Positions 28,072 through 38,400 of a DNA stretch of 64,000 bases are shown here, piece after piece. Made by a program: the position numbers and the translations under genes. Every line of letters starts with the position of its first letter. Position 1 is the stretch's first letter. This DNA is from Panacagrimonas sp046594215 (GTDB taxonomy: Bacteria > Pseudomonadota > Gammaproteobacteria > Nevskiales > Nevskiaceae): the NCBI GenBank assembly GCA_046594215.1, contig JBKJPX010000007.1, forward strand, positions 1-64,000, given 5' to 3'. The notes under the pieces are model-generated. The model was not told where the DNA came from, did no database searches, and was given only the letters and a program-made list of their open reading frames with translations.

Positions 28072-28515
28072 ATGATCGATTTTCGAGTGGCTCTCCTGGG
28101 CGGGCTCTTGATGCTGACTGCGTGCGCGCAGTCCTCGCCGCCTCCGTCCGCGGCGCTGCTGGCCGCCGAATCGATCATCACGCAGGCGGAGCTGGCCAGC
28201 GTCGCCCACTACACCTCGCCCGAACTCACGCGCGCCCGCGTCAGCCTCGCGGCCGCGCGCAGTGCGGTCGAAAAGAGGCAGATGCTCCTGGCGCTTCAGC
28301 TGGCGGAGCGCGCGCGGTCAGACGCGCAGCTCGCGATGGCCAGGACCGAGGTGGCCCGCGGCGAACTCGACGGGGACAAGGGGACACGCCGCCGCGGCAC
28401 CGCACCCGGGCCCGAGGCGCGAGCAGCGGCCGACGACGGGGAAGCAGCCGTCGGACTATGGCGCAATCATCGTTTCGATATGACCGTTGCCAACGTCCTG
28501 GCGGCGAAGCGATGA
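28072..28515 (+). CDS. DUF4398-type lipoprotein
   Basis: 147 residues with a lipoprotein signal (RVALLGGLLMLTAC; lipidated Cys near residue 19) and the DUF4398 helical repeat, with the blocks TSPELTRARVSLAAARSAVEKRQ and ALQLAERARSDAQLAMARTEVA, expected to form a two-helix hairpin. The C-terminal third is not conserved-looking. In other genomes DUF4398 genes often precede an OmpA-like gene; none is seen here. The ATG at 28072 places the lipobox correctly. Confidence 0.7.
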   Translation: MIDFRVALLGGLLMLTACAQSSPPPSAALLAAESIITQAELASVAHYTSPELTRARVSLAAARSAVEKRQMLLALQLAERARSDAQLAMARTEVARGELDGDKGTRRRGTAPGPEARAAADDGEAAVGLWRNHRFDMTVANVLAAKR

Positions 28516-28736
28516 AGCGGATCGCGGCGAGCGGCTGAGGAGAGCCTTGCCCAGCGCGCCGGCGTCGGGCGACGGAGGCCGTCCGGACCCGTGCGATCGC
28601 CGTTCCGCACGGCCGGCGCGGTACGGGCGGCGCCTATGCGTGCCAGCAGACCGACGCCGCGGGTTTTCCGTTCCTAAGCTGTCCCAACAGCGCCCCTGAC
28701 CCGCAATTTCGCGGGCGCGGTGCGAGCGAGGGCACG

Positions 28737-29021
28737 ATGAACAACACCGACGACAAGGCGACGAAGAGCGGAACGGCCGAGAACGACGTGGCCAAGCCAG
28801 GCCTCTGGCTCGCACCCGATGGCATTCAGCCGTTGCACCGCGCGGAACCGAATCCGGATCCCGCGACCACCGCGCAGGAAGCCGCGCGTGAGGATATGAC
28901 CCCCAAAGCTGCGCGCGACGTGGCGCGGGTTGCCGGCGCCATCCCCTTGAAGGCGGCACGGGGAGACGACGACCTGATGAGCAAGCCGCCTGTGGTGTCG
29001 CCGCATTCCGCGAAAAGCTGA
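28737..29021 (+). CDS. small hydrophilic hypothetical protein
   Basis: 94 residues, not recognised. No signal peptide, helix pair or motif; rich in Ala, Asp, Lys and Pro and probably disordered. It is supported by a Shine-Dalgarno-like GAGGG before the ATG, GC-rich third codon positions and lack of a better reading on the other strand. It sits alone between the DUF4398 gene and a perfect hairpin at 29072-29106. Confidence 0.45.
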   Translation: MNNTDDKATKSGTAENDVAKPGLWLAPDGIQPLHRAEPNPDPATTAQEAAREDMTPKAARDVARVAGAIPLKAARGDDDLMSKPPVVSPHSAKS

Positions 29022-29071
29022 ATCCGGCAGCCCGACGTCGGCAAGCACTGCTGGAATCGGCTCGGCTATAT

Positions 29072-29106
29072 GGCGTATCGAGGGAGCGCGCGTCCCTCGA
29101 TACGCC
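29072..29106. repeat. perfect 14-bp inverted repeat
   Basis: A perfect 14-bp stem (left arm GGCGTATCGAGGGA, 29072-29085) with a seven-base loop GCGCGCG. There is no T-run on either side, so it is not a standard intrinsic terminator. It lies 50 bp after the small gene ending at 29021 and 205 bp before the glucan synthase. It may be a processing or attenuation hairpin or a protein-binding palindrome. Confidence 0.6.
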
Positions 29107-29311
29107 TCCCGAAGAGCGCTGCCGGCATGGGCCGGTCGGACGCTTCGTTCGTCACCGAACAGACTCATCGACGTCGCCGCGCTATCCTTCGCGGTCTGCC
29201 GCTCGTACGACGAAGCAAGCAAACAGCTTCGTTGCGCGGCGTCCATCGAGGACAGCGGTGCATGCAGAGTCGTGAGGGATGCCGGAGCGCCGCCGGCCGG
29301 AAGGACGTCCG

Positions 29312-32300
29312 ATGAGGTGGCGACGACTCTGGCGGATCCTGCGACACGGATCGCTTCGCACGGTCGCGTCCGCGCCCGTGAGCGCAGGGGACCCGGCGCC
29401 GCCCGTCGACGAACTGTTCAGCGCCGAGCAGATGGAACAGCACGGCCGAATGCTGGCCGGCGTCCACGGGCCGCACGCGCAGCCGGGTCGCGACGGCCTG
29501 CTCGAAAGGCTCGGCGACAACGAGGAGGTCCTGCTCGGCGCGCGTAAGGCGCTGGCGCTCGCCGCGCGGTCGGCCTCGCGAATCGCGCCTGCGGCCGAGT
29601 GGCTGCTCGACAACTTCTACCTGATCGAGGAACAGATCGGTCTTGCGCGCCGGCATCTGCCCAAGGCTTACAGCCGCGAACTGCCGCGCCTCGCGCAGGG
29701 GCCATCGCGCGGGCGGCCGCGGGTCTACGAGCTGGCGCATGAAACCATCGCGCACGGCGACGGCCGCGTGGACGCGGCGACCTTGCAGCGCTTCGTGGCG
29801 GCCTACCAGACGATCACGCCGCTCAAGCTGGGCGAACTCTGGGCGATCCCGATCATGCTGCGGCTGGCACTGATCGAAAACCTGCGACGTCTCGCCGAGC
29901 GCGTTCTGCTTGCCGCCAGGCACCTGCAGACGGCGCGCGACTGGGCCACTCGCATGCGTGCCATCGCGCAGAGCGATCCCAAGAGTCTGATCCTGGTGAT
30001 CGCCGACATGGCGCGTTCGGATCCACCGCTGACCAGCTCCTTCGTCGCCGAGCTCGCGCGCCAGCTCCAGGGTCACGGGCCGTCGCTGGCGCTGCCGCTG
30101 ACGTGGATCGAGCAGCGCCTCACGGAGCTGAGCCTGAGCATCGAACAGCGCGTGCTGTCGGAGACGCAGCAGCAGGCGGCCGAACAGGTGTCGATCAGCA
30201 ACACGATCGGCAGCCTGCGCTTCCTGGCTGCAACCGATTGGCGTCGTTTTGTGGAATCGCTGAGTGAGGTCGATCGCGTCCTGAACCAGGACCCCGCTCG
30301 TGTCTACGGCGAGATGGATTTCGCGACGCGCGACGCCTACCGCCACGTCGTCGAGGCCGTCGCCCGCCGTGGCCGCCTCGCGGAGTCCGAGGTCGCGCGT
30401 GCGGCGGTGACCCTGGCACAGGCGGCGGCCCTCGGCGCATCGCCGATGCCGGTGGAAGGACACGTGGGTTTCTACCTCGTCGATCGCGGGCTGCGCAGGC
30501 TCGAGGCCACGATAGGCGCGGAGGGCTCAACGCTCGCCAGGCTGCGCAGGGGTCTGGCGAGCGCGGCGTTGCCCCTGTACCTGGGCGCCATCGGGCTGAT
30601 CAGCGCCGGTGTCGCCGCGCTGCTGCTGGTGCAGGCGCAGGACGCCGGCGTGCGCGGCTCGCAGCTCGCATTGCTGGGAGGGCTTGCGCTGCTGGCGGCC
30701 AGCCAGGCGGCCTCGGCCGTCGTCAGCTGGATCGCCACCCTGCTCGCGCGCCCGCTGCCGCTGCCGCGGATGGATTTCGCGCAGGGGATCCCGTCCGAGA
30801 ACCGCACGCTCGTGGTGATCCCGGCGCTGCTCGACGGTGGCATCGAGTTGCTGCTGGAAAACCTGGAAGTGCGCTTCCTCGGCAACCGTGATGAAGGGCT
30901 GAGCTTCGGCCTGCTGACCGATTTCCGCGACGCCGCGCAGGCGACGCTGCCGACCGACCCCGCGCTGCTCGAGTGCGCGCAGCAGGGAATCCTCAAGCTC
31001 AACCTGCAGTACGGCTCCGCGCAGGGCGATCGTTTCTTCCTGTTTCACCGACCGCGACGCTGGAACGCGGCTGAGGGCGCCTGGATGGGTCACGAGCGCA
31101 AGCGCGGCAAGCTCGGCGACCTCAACGCCCTGCTGCGCGACGGCCGGCGCGAAGCCTTTTCGCTGATCGTCGGCGAGTGGCCCGAAGATCGCGCGGTGCG
31201 CTACGTCATCACGCTGGACACGGACACCGAACTGCCGCGCGACGCCGCCCGGCAGTTCGTTGCCACCATGGCGCACCCGCTCAACCGGCCCCGCTACGAC
31301 AGCGTGCGCGGCAGGGTGACCGGCGGCTACGGCATCCTGCAGCCGCGCATGGCGGCGAGCCTCGCCGGCCAGGCGCCGACGCGCTACGCGCAGCTGTTCG
31401 GCAGCGAACCCGGCATCGATCCGTACACGCGGGCGGTCTCGGACGTGTACCAGGACCTGTTCGGCGAGGGCTCGTTCATCGGCAAGGGTATCTACGACGT
31501 CGACGCGTTCGAACACATGCTCGCGCACCGGTTCCCGGACAACCGCGTGCTGAGCCATGACCTGCTCGAGGGCTGCTATGCCCGCTCGGGCTTGATCAGC
31601 GACGTGCATCTCTACGAAGACTACCCGTCCACCTATGCGCTCGACGTCGCGCGCCAGCGACGCTGGATCCGCGGTGACTGGCAGATCGCGCGATGGGCCT
31701 TCCCCCGCGTTCCGGGGCCGGCGCAGACGCGGCTCGCGAACCCGCTGTCGACGCTCTCGCGCTGGAAGATCGTCGACAACCTGCGCCGCTCGCTGGCGCC
31801 GGCCGCGCTGCTCGGGCTGCTGCTGCTCGGCTGGTTCGTGCTGCCCCGGCCCGCGCTGTGGACTCTGGCCGGACTCGGCCTGGTCCTGGTTCCCGCGCTG
31901 CTGCCGGCGCTCGTGGACGCGCTGCGGGGGCCAGGCGAGACGGGGCGTGTCGCGCACCTGCTGACGGTCGCGGCGTCGGCCGGGCGCAACCTGGCGATCG
32001 CCGTCTTCCGGATCGCCTGTCTTCCGTACGAGGTCGCCTGCGGCCTCGGCGCGATCCTGCGCACGCTCTGGCGCCTGGGGGTGACGCGGCGCCGCCTGCT
32101 GGAATGGAACGTCTCTCCAGCCGGCGGCGAAAAGTTTCGGCACGGGGCAGGCGGCCCCGCGTCCGCGCTGGTCGGGTCGTATCGCGCGATGTGGAGCGCG
32201 CCCGTTCTGGCGCTCGCCGCGCTGCCGGCGCTTGCTGCAGGCATCGCATGGGGAGGAGCGGCGCCGGATCGTATCGTCGCGGCCCTGCCCATCCTGCTGT

Positions 32301-35300
32301 GCTGGCTCGGCGCGCCCGCGCTGGCGTGGTGGGTGAGTCAACCCTCGGTGGCCGGCGAGTCGCGGCTCGATGCGGAGCAGCAGCAGTTCCTGCGCCGCGT
32401 CGCGCGCAAGACCTGGGCCTTCTTCGACCGATTCGTCGGGCCCGAGGACCACTGGCTGCCACCGGACAATTTCCAGGAACTTCCGGGCCCGATCACGGCG
32501 CACCGCACCTCGCCGACCAACATGGGGCTGTCGCTGCTGGCCAACCTCGGCGCCTGCGATTTCGGATACCTGACGGTGAGCGGGCTGATCGAGCGCACGG
32601 GGCAGTCGCTGCGGAGCATGGCCGGGCTACCGCGCCATCGAACTCACTTCTACAACTGGTACGACACGCAGTCGCTGCAGGTCCTGTCGCCCCGCTACGT
32701 CTCGACCGTCGACAGCGGCAATCTCGCGGCGCACCTGTTCACCCTGCAGACCGGGCTGCTGACGCTGCCGGATCGCGGGATCGTGCCGGAGCGGTTGTTC
32801 GAAGGGCTGGCCGACACAGTGCAGGTGCTCCACCAGACCCTTGATGAGACGGCAAGCGCGAATCTCGATCCTCTGCGCAGCTGCCTGGCGTCGGCGCTTG
32901 CGCGCCGGGAACCGACGCCGCGCGAGGCGATCCACGACTTGCAGGACCTTGCCGACCTGGCCTGCGCCGTCGTTGCCGCGCTGCATGCGGCGCCGGGTTC
33001 GGACACCGACGCCTGGGCGCGGGCCCTCGAGCGCCAGTGCCGCGAGGCGCTCACTCAACTTCACGCGCTCTCGGGCGAAGCGGCACTCGACGACGCCCCC
33101 GCCGGCATGCCCCCGATCGCGCCGATCCGGAGGAATCCGACATTGCGCGAGATCGCGCGCATGGCGGCGCCGCGATGCGCGGACCTCGAGTCGCGCATCG
33201 GGCGGGAGGAGCAGCCGCTGCGGCGCAACTGGCTGGTCGCGGTCCGCGATGCCATCGCGACGAGCGGAGAACGCGCCGCGGTCCTGGTGTCCGACTGCGA
33301 GCGCCTCGCGGGCGAAGCGGCTGCGCTGGCGCCGACCGATTACGGGATGCTCTACGACCCGGCGCGGGACCTGCTGGCGATCGGCTTCAACGTCGATTCG
33401 TTCCGCCGCGACCTCAGCTGCTACGACCTGCTCGCCTCCGAGGCGCGCCTGGCCAGCTTCGTCGCGATTGCGCAGGGACAGGTCCCGCAGTCGAGCTGGT
33501 TCGCACTGGGACGGCTGCTCACGCGCGCGGGCGGTCGCCCGGTGCTGATGTCCTGGAGCGGATCGATGTTCGAGTACCTGATGCCGGTACTCGTGATGCC
33601 CTCGTATGCGGGCACGCTGCTCGACCAGACCTGCCGCGGCGCAGTGGCGCAGCAGATCGCGCTGGGGCAGCGCCGTTCCACGGCCTGGGGTGTATCGGAA
33701 TCCGGCTACTGCGCGCTCGACGCCGCCTCCAACTACCAGTACCACGCGTTCGGCACGCCGGGCCTCGGGCTCCAGCGCGGCCTGGCCGACAACTCGGTGG
33801 TGGCGCCCTATGCCTCGGCACTGGCCTTGATGGTGGCGCCGGAAGCGGCCTGCCGGAACCTGCAGCGCCTGTCCGACGAGGGCATCGAGGGACGCTACGG
33901 TTTCTACGAGGCCGTCGACTACACCGCCTCGCGAATGCCGCGCGGGCAGACGCGCGACATCGTGCGTTCGTTCATGGCGCATCACCAGGGCATGAGCCTG
34001 CTCGCGCTCGCGCACGTGCTGCTCGATCGGCCGATGCAGCGCCGCTTCGAATCCACTCCGCTGTTCCAGGCCACGCTGCTCCTGCTGCAGGAGCGGGTGC
34101 CCAAGCGGATCGCGCTGGAAGCACGCCCCGAGGATCCATCGACGCACGGCGCGCCGCTGGACGTTACCGACGTCGCAGTGCGTACGCCCTTCGGCCCCAA
34201 TACGGCCTCGCCAGAAGTGCAGCTGCTGTCGAACGGGCGCTATCACGTGATGCTGACCAGCGCGGGTGGAGGATCCAGTCGCTGGAAGGATCTCGCCGTG
34301 ACCCGCTGGCGCGAGGACCACACCTGCGACAACTGGGGCAGCTTCGTCTACCTGCGCGACCTGGCGAGCGGCGGCACCTGGTCGGCGGCGCACCAGCCGA
34401 CCCTGGCGCCGGCGCAGAGCTACGAGGCGAGGTTCTCCGAGGGTCGCGTGGAGTTCCGTCGCCAGGACCACGATTGCGAGACCTACTCGGAGATCGTCGT
34501 TTCGCCCGCGGACGACGTCGAACTGCGGCGCCTGCGCATTACCAACCATGCCGACATGCGCCGCACGATCGAGCTCACCACCTACGCCGAGGTCGCGCTG
34601 GCGCCTCCGGCTGCGGACCTGATGCAGCCGGCGTTCGGAAACCTGTTCGTCCAGACACGGATCGTGCGTGAACGGCACGCCATCCTGTGTACGCGCCGCC
34701 CCCGGTCGAAGGACGAGCCGACACCTTGGATGTTTCATCTGCTTGCCACGCACGGCGCCGAGGTCGGGGAGGTTTCGTACGAGACCGATCGACTGCGTTT
34801 CATCGGGCGCGGACGCGACCTGGCGCGGCCTCGCGCGATGTCCGAGCCAGGAGCGCTCTCCGACACCGAGGGCTCGGTGCTCGATCCGGTCGTCGCGATC
34901 CGCTGCGTGGTCACGCTCGAACGTGGACAGACCGCGACGCTCGACTGGGTGACGGGCGCGGCCGCCAGCCGCGAGGCCTGCATGGCGCTGGTTGATCGCT
35001 ACCAGGACCGTTCTGCGGCCGACCGCGTGCTCGACCTGGCCTGGACACACGCGGGGGTGACGCTGCGGCAGATCAATGCGAGCGACGCGGACGCCGAGCT
35101 GTACCGACGCCTGGCCGGGCCGGTTGTCTATGCGCAGCCGCTGCTGCGCGCCGCCGCACCGCTGCTGCGACAGAACCGCCGCGGACAATCCGGCCTCTGG
35201 GGATACTCGATATCGGGCGATCTCCCGATCGTGCTGCTGAAGATTTCCGAAGTCGCCCACCTGGAACTCGCGCGCCAGATGATCCAGTGCCACGTGTACT

Positions 35301-38086
35301 GGCGGCTCAAGGGATTGGCCGTGGACCTCGTGATCTGGAACGAGGAGCAGTTGGGGTACCGCCAGGGGCTGCAGGACCAGATCCTGGGCCTGATCGCGCG
35401 CGGCTACGACGCGAGCGCCATCGATCGCCCGGGAGGCGTGTTCGTGCATCGCGGCGAGCAGATCTCCAACGAGGACCGCGTGCTGCTGCAGGCGGTCGCT
35501 CGCGTGGTCATCGACAGCGCGCACGGAACCCTCGCCGAGCACCTCGCCCGCCTCGCCTCCATCGAAAGGCGCGTGGGAGGGGTCGCCGCCCGGCGCACCC
35601 GGCCGTTCGACGCGAAGCGTGCGTCGAGCGAGCCGGCGACGCCGCGGCGCGAAGACGAGGTCGGCGAATTCAATGCCGACGCGAGCGAGTACCGGATCGC
35701 GACGAGTGCGGCACGCATCACGCCGCTGCCCTGGGTCAACGTCCTGGCCAATCCGAACTTCGGATGCGTCGTCGCCGAGAGCGGGCTGGCCTACACCTGG
35801 AGCGAGAACGCGCACGAGTTCCGGCTGACGCCCTGGAGCCAGGACGCGGTCGGCGCTACGGGTGGCGAGGCCTTCTTCCTGCGCGACGAGGACAGTCGCC
35901 AGCACTGGTCGCCCTCGCCGCAGCCCTGTCCCGGCAGCGGTTCCTACCTGAGCCGCCACGGCTTCGGCTACAGCGTCTTCGAGCACGTGCAGTCCGGCAT
36001 CCAGACCGAGTTGCGCGTCTATGTCGATCTCGAAGAGCCGGTGAAATTCTCGGTGCTCAAGGTGCGCAACGACTCCGGCCGCCCGCGTCGCCTGTCGGCG
36101 ACGGGTTACGTGGAATGGGTGCTCGGCGACCTGCGTCCCCGCACGGCGATGCACGTGGTCACCGAGATCGATGCCAGCAGCGGCGCCCTGTTCGCGCGCA
36201 ACGCCTACAGCGCGGAGTTCGGCGATCGCGTGGCGTTCTTCGACGTCGACGATCCCGGACGCACGCTGACCGGCGATCGCACCGAGTTCCTTGGCCGCAA
36301 CGGCTCGCTGCGCATGCCCAACGCGATGACGCGCGAACGGCTCTCGGGAAGGCTCGGCGCCGGGCTGGATCCCTGCGGCGCGATCCAGAGCGTATTCGAG
36401 CTGGCCGATGGCGAATCGCGCGAGATCATCTTCCGGCTCGGCGCCGGGCGCGACCTGGGCCACGCGCGAAAGCTCGCGCAAGGGCTGCGACGTCCCGGGA
36501 CGGCGCGCGAGGCGCTGGAAAAGGTTCGCGCGTACTGGAAGCGGATCTTGTCCACGGTCCAGGTGGAGACGCCGGACGCGGCGCTGAACGCGCTCGCCAA
36601 CGGCTGGCTGGTGTACCAGACGCTGGCCTGCCGGTTGTGGGCGCGCAGCGGCTATTCGCAGTCCGGCGGCGCCTTCGGTTTCCGCGACCAGTTGCAGGAC
36701 GTCATGGCCCTGGTGCACGCCGAGCCGGGTCTCGTGCGCGAACACCTGCTGCGCAGTGCGGGCCGCCAGTACGCCGAGGGAGACGTGCAGCACTGGTGGC
36801 ACCCGCCCGCGGGTCGCGGCGTACGCACGCGATGTTCCGACGACTACCTCTGGCTGCCGCTAGCCGTCGCCCGCTACGTGGGCGCGACCGGCGACACCGA
36901 CGTGCTGGAGCAGGTCGTGCCCTTCCTGTGGGCGCGGAGCCTGGGGCAGGACGAGGAATCGCACTACCACCTGCCGGAACAATCGGCGGAGTCGGCGACG
37001 CTCTACGAGCATTGCGTGCGCGCCATCCGCTACGGCCTGCGCTTCGGCGAGCGCGGCCTGCCGCTCATGGGCTCCGGTGACTGGAACGACGGCATGAATC
37101 GCGTTGGAATCCACGGCCAGGGCGAAAGCGTCTGGCTCGGCTTCTTCCTGGACGCGGTGCTCAAGTCCTTTGCCACGGTTGCGCGGGGGCGGGGTGAAAC
37201 CGCGTTCGCGGAGCAGTGCGGCGAGCAGGCGCAGCAGCTTCGCCGGAATCTCGAGGCGCAGGCCTGGGACGGCGGCTGGTACCGGCGCGCTTGGTTCGAC
37301 GACGGGACGCCGCTGGGTTCGTCGGCGAATCTCGAATGCCGGATCGATTCGATCTCGCAGAGCTGGTCCGTGCTCTCGGGCGCCGGCGACGCCACGCGCA
37401 CGCGCACGGCCATGGACGCGGTCGACCGTCACCTCGTCCGCCGGGGTGCCGCGCCGGGCCAGGGACTGGTCCAGCTGCTGGATCCGCCCTTTGACGTATC
37501 GCCTGTGGATCCGGGCTACATCAAGGGCTACGTGCCGGGAGTGCGGGAGAACGGCGGGCAGTACACGCACGCGGCGATCTGGGCGGCGATGGCCTTCGCG
37601 CAGCTCGGCGACGCCGCGCGCGCCTGGGAGCTCGTCTCCATCATCAACCCGCTCAACCATGCGCGCACGCCTGAAGAGGCGCAGGTCTACAAGGCCGAGC
37701 CCTATGTTGTCGCCGCCGACGTTTACGCAGTCGCGCCGCACGTCGGTCGCGGCGGATGGACCTGGTACACGGGTTCCGCTGCATGGATGTACCGGCTGAT
37801 CCTGGAATCCCTGCTCGGGTTGCGCCTGGAGGCGAACCACCTGCGTTTCGTTCCCTGCCTGCCGGCAGACTGGAGCGGCTTTAGCCTGCGCTACCGGTTC
37901 CGCGAGACGCTGTACAGGATTCGCGTCCACCAGCAGGACAACGCGGCTGGCGCGACGCCGGGCGCCATCGACGTGTCGCTCGACGGCGTGTCACAGCCCG
38001 GGGGGAGCGTGCCGCTGACGGACGATCGCGCCGAGCACGAGGTCGAGGTGCACGTCACCCGCCGGGTCGCGAGTTCTGGAACCTGA
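29312..38086 (+). CDS. ndvB: cyclic beta-1,2-glucan synthase (GT84 + GH94)
   Basis: A giant membrane enzyme of 2,924 residues that makes, elongates and cyclises periplasmic beta-1,2-glucans, as NdvB of rhizobia and ChvB of Agrobacterium. Order: N-terminal cytoplasmic helical region; helices near 420-485; GT84 domain with the DxD-type LDTDTELP near residue 635 and QRRWIRGDW near 781; helices near 830-1030; a glycoamylase-like domain (about 1030-1560, WAFFDRF and SWSGSMFEYLMP); two carbohydrate-binding supersandwich regions; and a C-terminal GH94 phosphorylase domain with catalytic SGDWNDGMN near 2588. The length matches the family (about 2,850). GAAGGACG precedes the ATG at 29312. No export partner NdvA/ChvA is nearby. 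Confidence 0.93.
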   Translation: MRWRRLWRILRHGSLRTVASAPVSAGDPAPPVDELFSAEQMEQHGRMLAGVHGPHAQPGRDGLLERLGDNEEVLLGARKALALAARSASRIAPAAEWLLDNFYLIEEQIGLARRHLPKAYSRELPRLAQGPSRGRPRVYELAHETIAHGDGRVDAATLQRFVAAYQTITPLKLGELWAIPIMLRLALIENLRRLAERVLLAARHLQTARDWATRMRAIAQSDPKSLILVIADMARSDPPLTSSFVAELARQLQGHGPSLALPLTWIEQRLTELSLSIEQRVLSETQQQAAEQVSISNTIGSLRFLAATDWRRFVESLSEVDRVLNQDPARVYGEMDFATRDAYRHVVEAVARRGRLAESEVARAAVTLAQAAALGASPMPVEGHVGFYLVDRGLRRLEATIGAEGSTLARLRRGLASAALPLYLGAIGLISAGVAALLLVQAQDAGVRGSQLALLGGLALLAASQAASAVVSWIATLLARPLPLPRMDFAQGIPSENRTLVVIPALLDGGIELLLENLEVRFLGNRDEGLSFGLLTDFRDAAQATLPTDPALLECAQQGILKLNLQYGSAQGDRFFLFHRPRRWNAAEGAWMGHERKRGKLGDLNALLRDGRREAFSLIVGEWPEDRAVRYVITLDTDTELPRDAARQFVATMAHPLNRPRYDSVRGRVTGGYGILQPRMAASLAGQAPTRYAQLFGSEPGIDPYTRAVSDVYQDLFGEGSFIGKGIYDVDAFEHMLAHRFPDNRVLSHDLLEGCYARSGLISDVHLYEDYPSTYALDVARQRRWIRGDWQIARWAFPRVPGPAQTRLANPLSTLSRWKIVDNLRRSLAPAALLGLLLLGWFVLPRPALWTLAGLGLVLVPALLPALVDALRGPGETGRVAHLLTVAASAGRNLAIAVFRIACLPYEVACGLGAILRTLWRLGVTRRRLLEWNVSPAGGEKFRHGAGGPASALVGSYRAMWSAPVLALAALPALAAGIAWGGAAPDRIVAALPILLCWLGAPALAWWVSQPSVAGESRLDAEQQQFLRRVARKTWAFFDRFVGPEDHWLPPDNFQELPGPITAHRTSPTNMGLSLLANLGACDFGYLTVSGLIERTGQSLRSMAGLPRHRTHFYNWYDTQSLQVLSPRYVSTVDSGNLAAHLFTLQTGLLTLPDRGIVPERLFEGLADTVQVLHQTLDETASANLDPLRSCLASALARREPTPREAIHDLQDLADLACAVVAALHAAPGSDTDAWARALERQCREALTQLHALSGEAALDDAPAGMPPIAPIRRNPTLREIARMAAPRCADLESRIGREEQPLRRNWLVAVRDAIATSGERAAVLVSDCERLAGEAAALAPTDYGMLYDPARDLLAIGFNVDSFRRDLSCYDLLASEARLASFVAIAQGQVPQSSWFALGRLLTRAGGRPVLMSWSGSMFEYLMPVLVMPSYAGTLLDQTCRGAVAQQIALGQRRSTAWGVSESGYCALDAASNYQYHAFGTPGLGLQRGLADNSVVAPYASALALMVAPEAACRNLQRLSDEGIEGRYGFYEAVDYTASRMPRGQTRDIVRSFMAHHQGMSLLALAHVLLDRPMQRRFESTPLFQATLLLLQERVPKRIALEARPEDPSTHGAPLDVTDVAVRTPFGPNTASPEVQLLSNGRYHVMLTSAGGGSSRWKDLAVTRWREDHTCDNWGSFVYLRDLASGGTWSAAHQPTLAPAQSYEARFSEGRVEFRRQDHDCETYSEIVVSPADDVELRRLRITNHADMRRTIELTTYAEVALAPPAADLMQPAFGNLFVQTRIVRERHAILCTRRPRSKDEPTPWMFHLLATHGAEVGEVSYETDRLRFIGRGRDLARPRAMSEPGALSDTEGSVLDPVVAIRCVVTLERGQTATLDWVTGAAASREACMALVDRYQDRSAADRVLDLAWTHAGVTLRQINASDADAELYRRLAGPVVYAQPLLRAAAPLLRQNRRGQSGLWGYSISGDLPIVLLKISEVAHLELARQMIQCHVYWRLKGLAVDLVIWNEEQLGYRQGLQDQILGLIARGYDASAIDRPGGVFVHRGEQISNEDRVLLQAVARVVIDSAHGTLAEHLARLASIERRVGGVAARRTRPFDAKRASSEPATPRREDEVGEFNADASEYRIATSAARITPLPWVNVLANPNFGCVVAESGLAYTWSENAHEFRLTPWSQDAVGATGGEAFFLRDEDSRQHWSPSPQPCPGSGSYLSRHGFGYSVFEHVQSGIQTELRVYVDLEEPVKFSVLKVRNDSGRPRRLSATGYVEWVLGDLRPRTAMHVVTEIDASSGALFARNAYSAEFGDRVAFFDVDDPGRTLTGDRTEFLGRNGSLRMPNAMTRERLSGRLGAGLDPCGAIQSVFELADGESREIIFRLGAGRDLGHARKLAQGLRRPGTAREALEKVRAYWKRILSTVQVETPDAALNALANGWLVYQTLACRLWARSGYSQSGGAFGFRDQLQDVMALVHAEPGLVREHLLRSAGRQYAEGDVQHWWHPPAGRGVRTRCSDDYLWLPLAVARYVGATGDTDVLEQVVPFLWARSLGQDEESHYHLPEQSAESATLYEHCVRAIRYGLRFGERGLPLMGSGDWNDGMNRVGIHGQGESVWLGFFLDAVLKSFATVARGRGETAFAEQCGEQAQQLRRNLEAQAWDGGWYRRAWFDDGTPLGSSANLECRIDSISQSWSVLSGAGDATRTRTAMDAVDRHLVRRGAAPGQGLVQLLDPPFDVSPVDPGYIKGYVPGVRENGGQYTHAAIWAAMAFAQLGDAARAWELVSIINPLNHARTPEEAQVYKAEPYVVAADVYAVAPHVGRGGWTWYTGSAAWMYRLILESLLGLRLEANHLRFVPCLPADWSGFSLRYRFRETLYRIRVHQQDNAAGATPGAIDVSLDGVSQPGGSVPLTDDRAEHEVEVHVTRRVASSGT

Positions 38087-38123
38087 TCCGCGGTGCGCGG
38101 CGTCGTGGAGGCGCGTGACGCCC

Positions 38124-38159
38124 AAAAAAACCGCCAGCGCGAGGGAAGCGCGCCGGCGG
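38124..38159 (-). terminator. strong Rho-independent terminator on the minus strand
   Basis: Read on the minus strand there is an 11-bp stem with one mismatch (CCGCCGGCGCG / CGCGCTGGCGG), a seven-base loop and then seven T. On the plus strand no T-run follows, so it does not look made for the glucan synthase transcript. No minus-strand protein gene lies upstream of it within 2.4 kb. Confidence 0.75.
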
Positions 38160-38400
38160 AGGCACGACCTGGAACGGCGTCAGGCGCTCGCCCCGCAGGG
38201 AGACGGGGGATGAGCACCAGGAAGGACGACGTCGTTCCAGCTGGGGTCTGGTGAGTGAGCAGCCTGGCTCTTGAGAAGTCGGATATCGGTGCGCTATCGC
38301 ACATAGATGGGTCGAGCTGGCGGGGGCACAGGGACCGCGAGCTCCCGGGGTCATCGGCGGTCTGCGCGCAGCCGCGCGACGGGCCCGGGGGCTGCGATCC

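Noticed and set aside
28674..29246. 190-codon minus-strand frame over the small hypothetical gene
   Set aside because: The plus-strand gene has a ribosome binding site and better codon use; the minus frame would also contain the 29072-29106 hairpin.
32627..36802. 1,391-codon open frame on the minus strand inside the glucan synthase
   Set aside because: High-GC antisense frame. The plus strand has clear GT84/GH94 motifs throughout, while the minus translation is Arg/Ala/Gln/His-rich with no domain.
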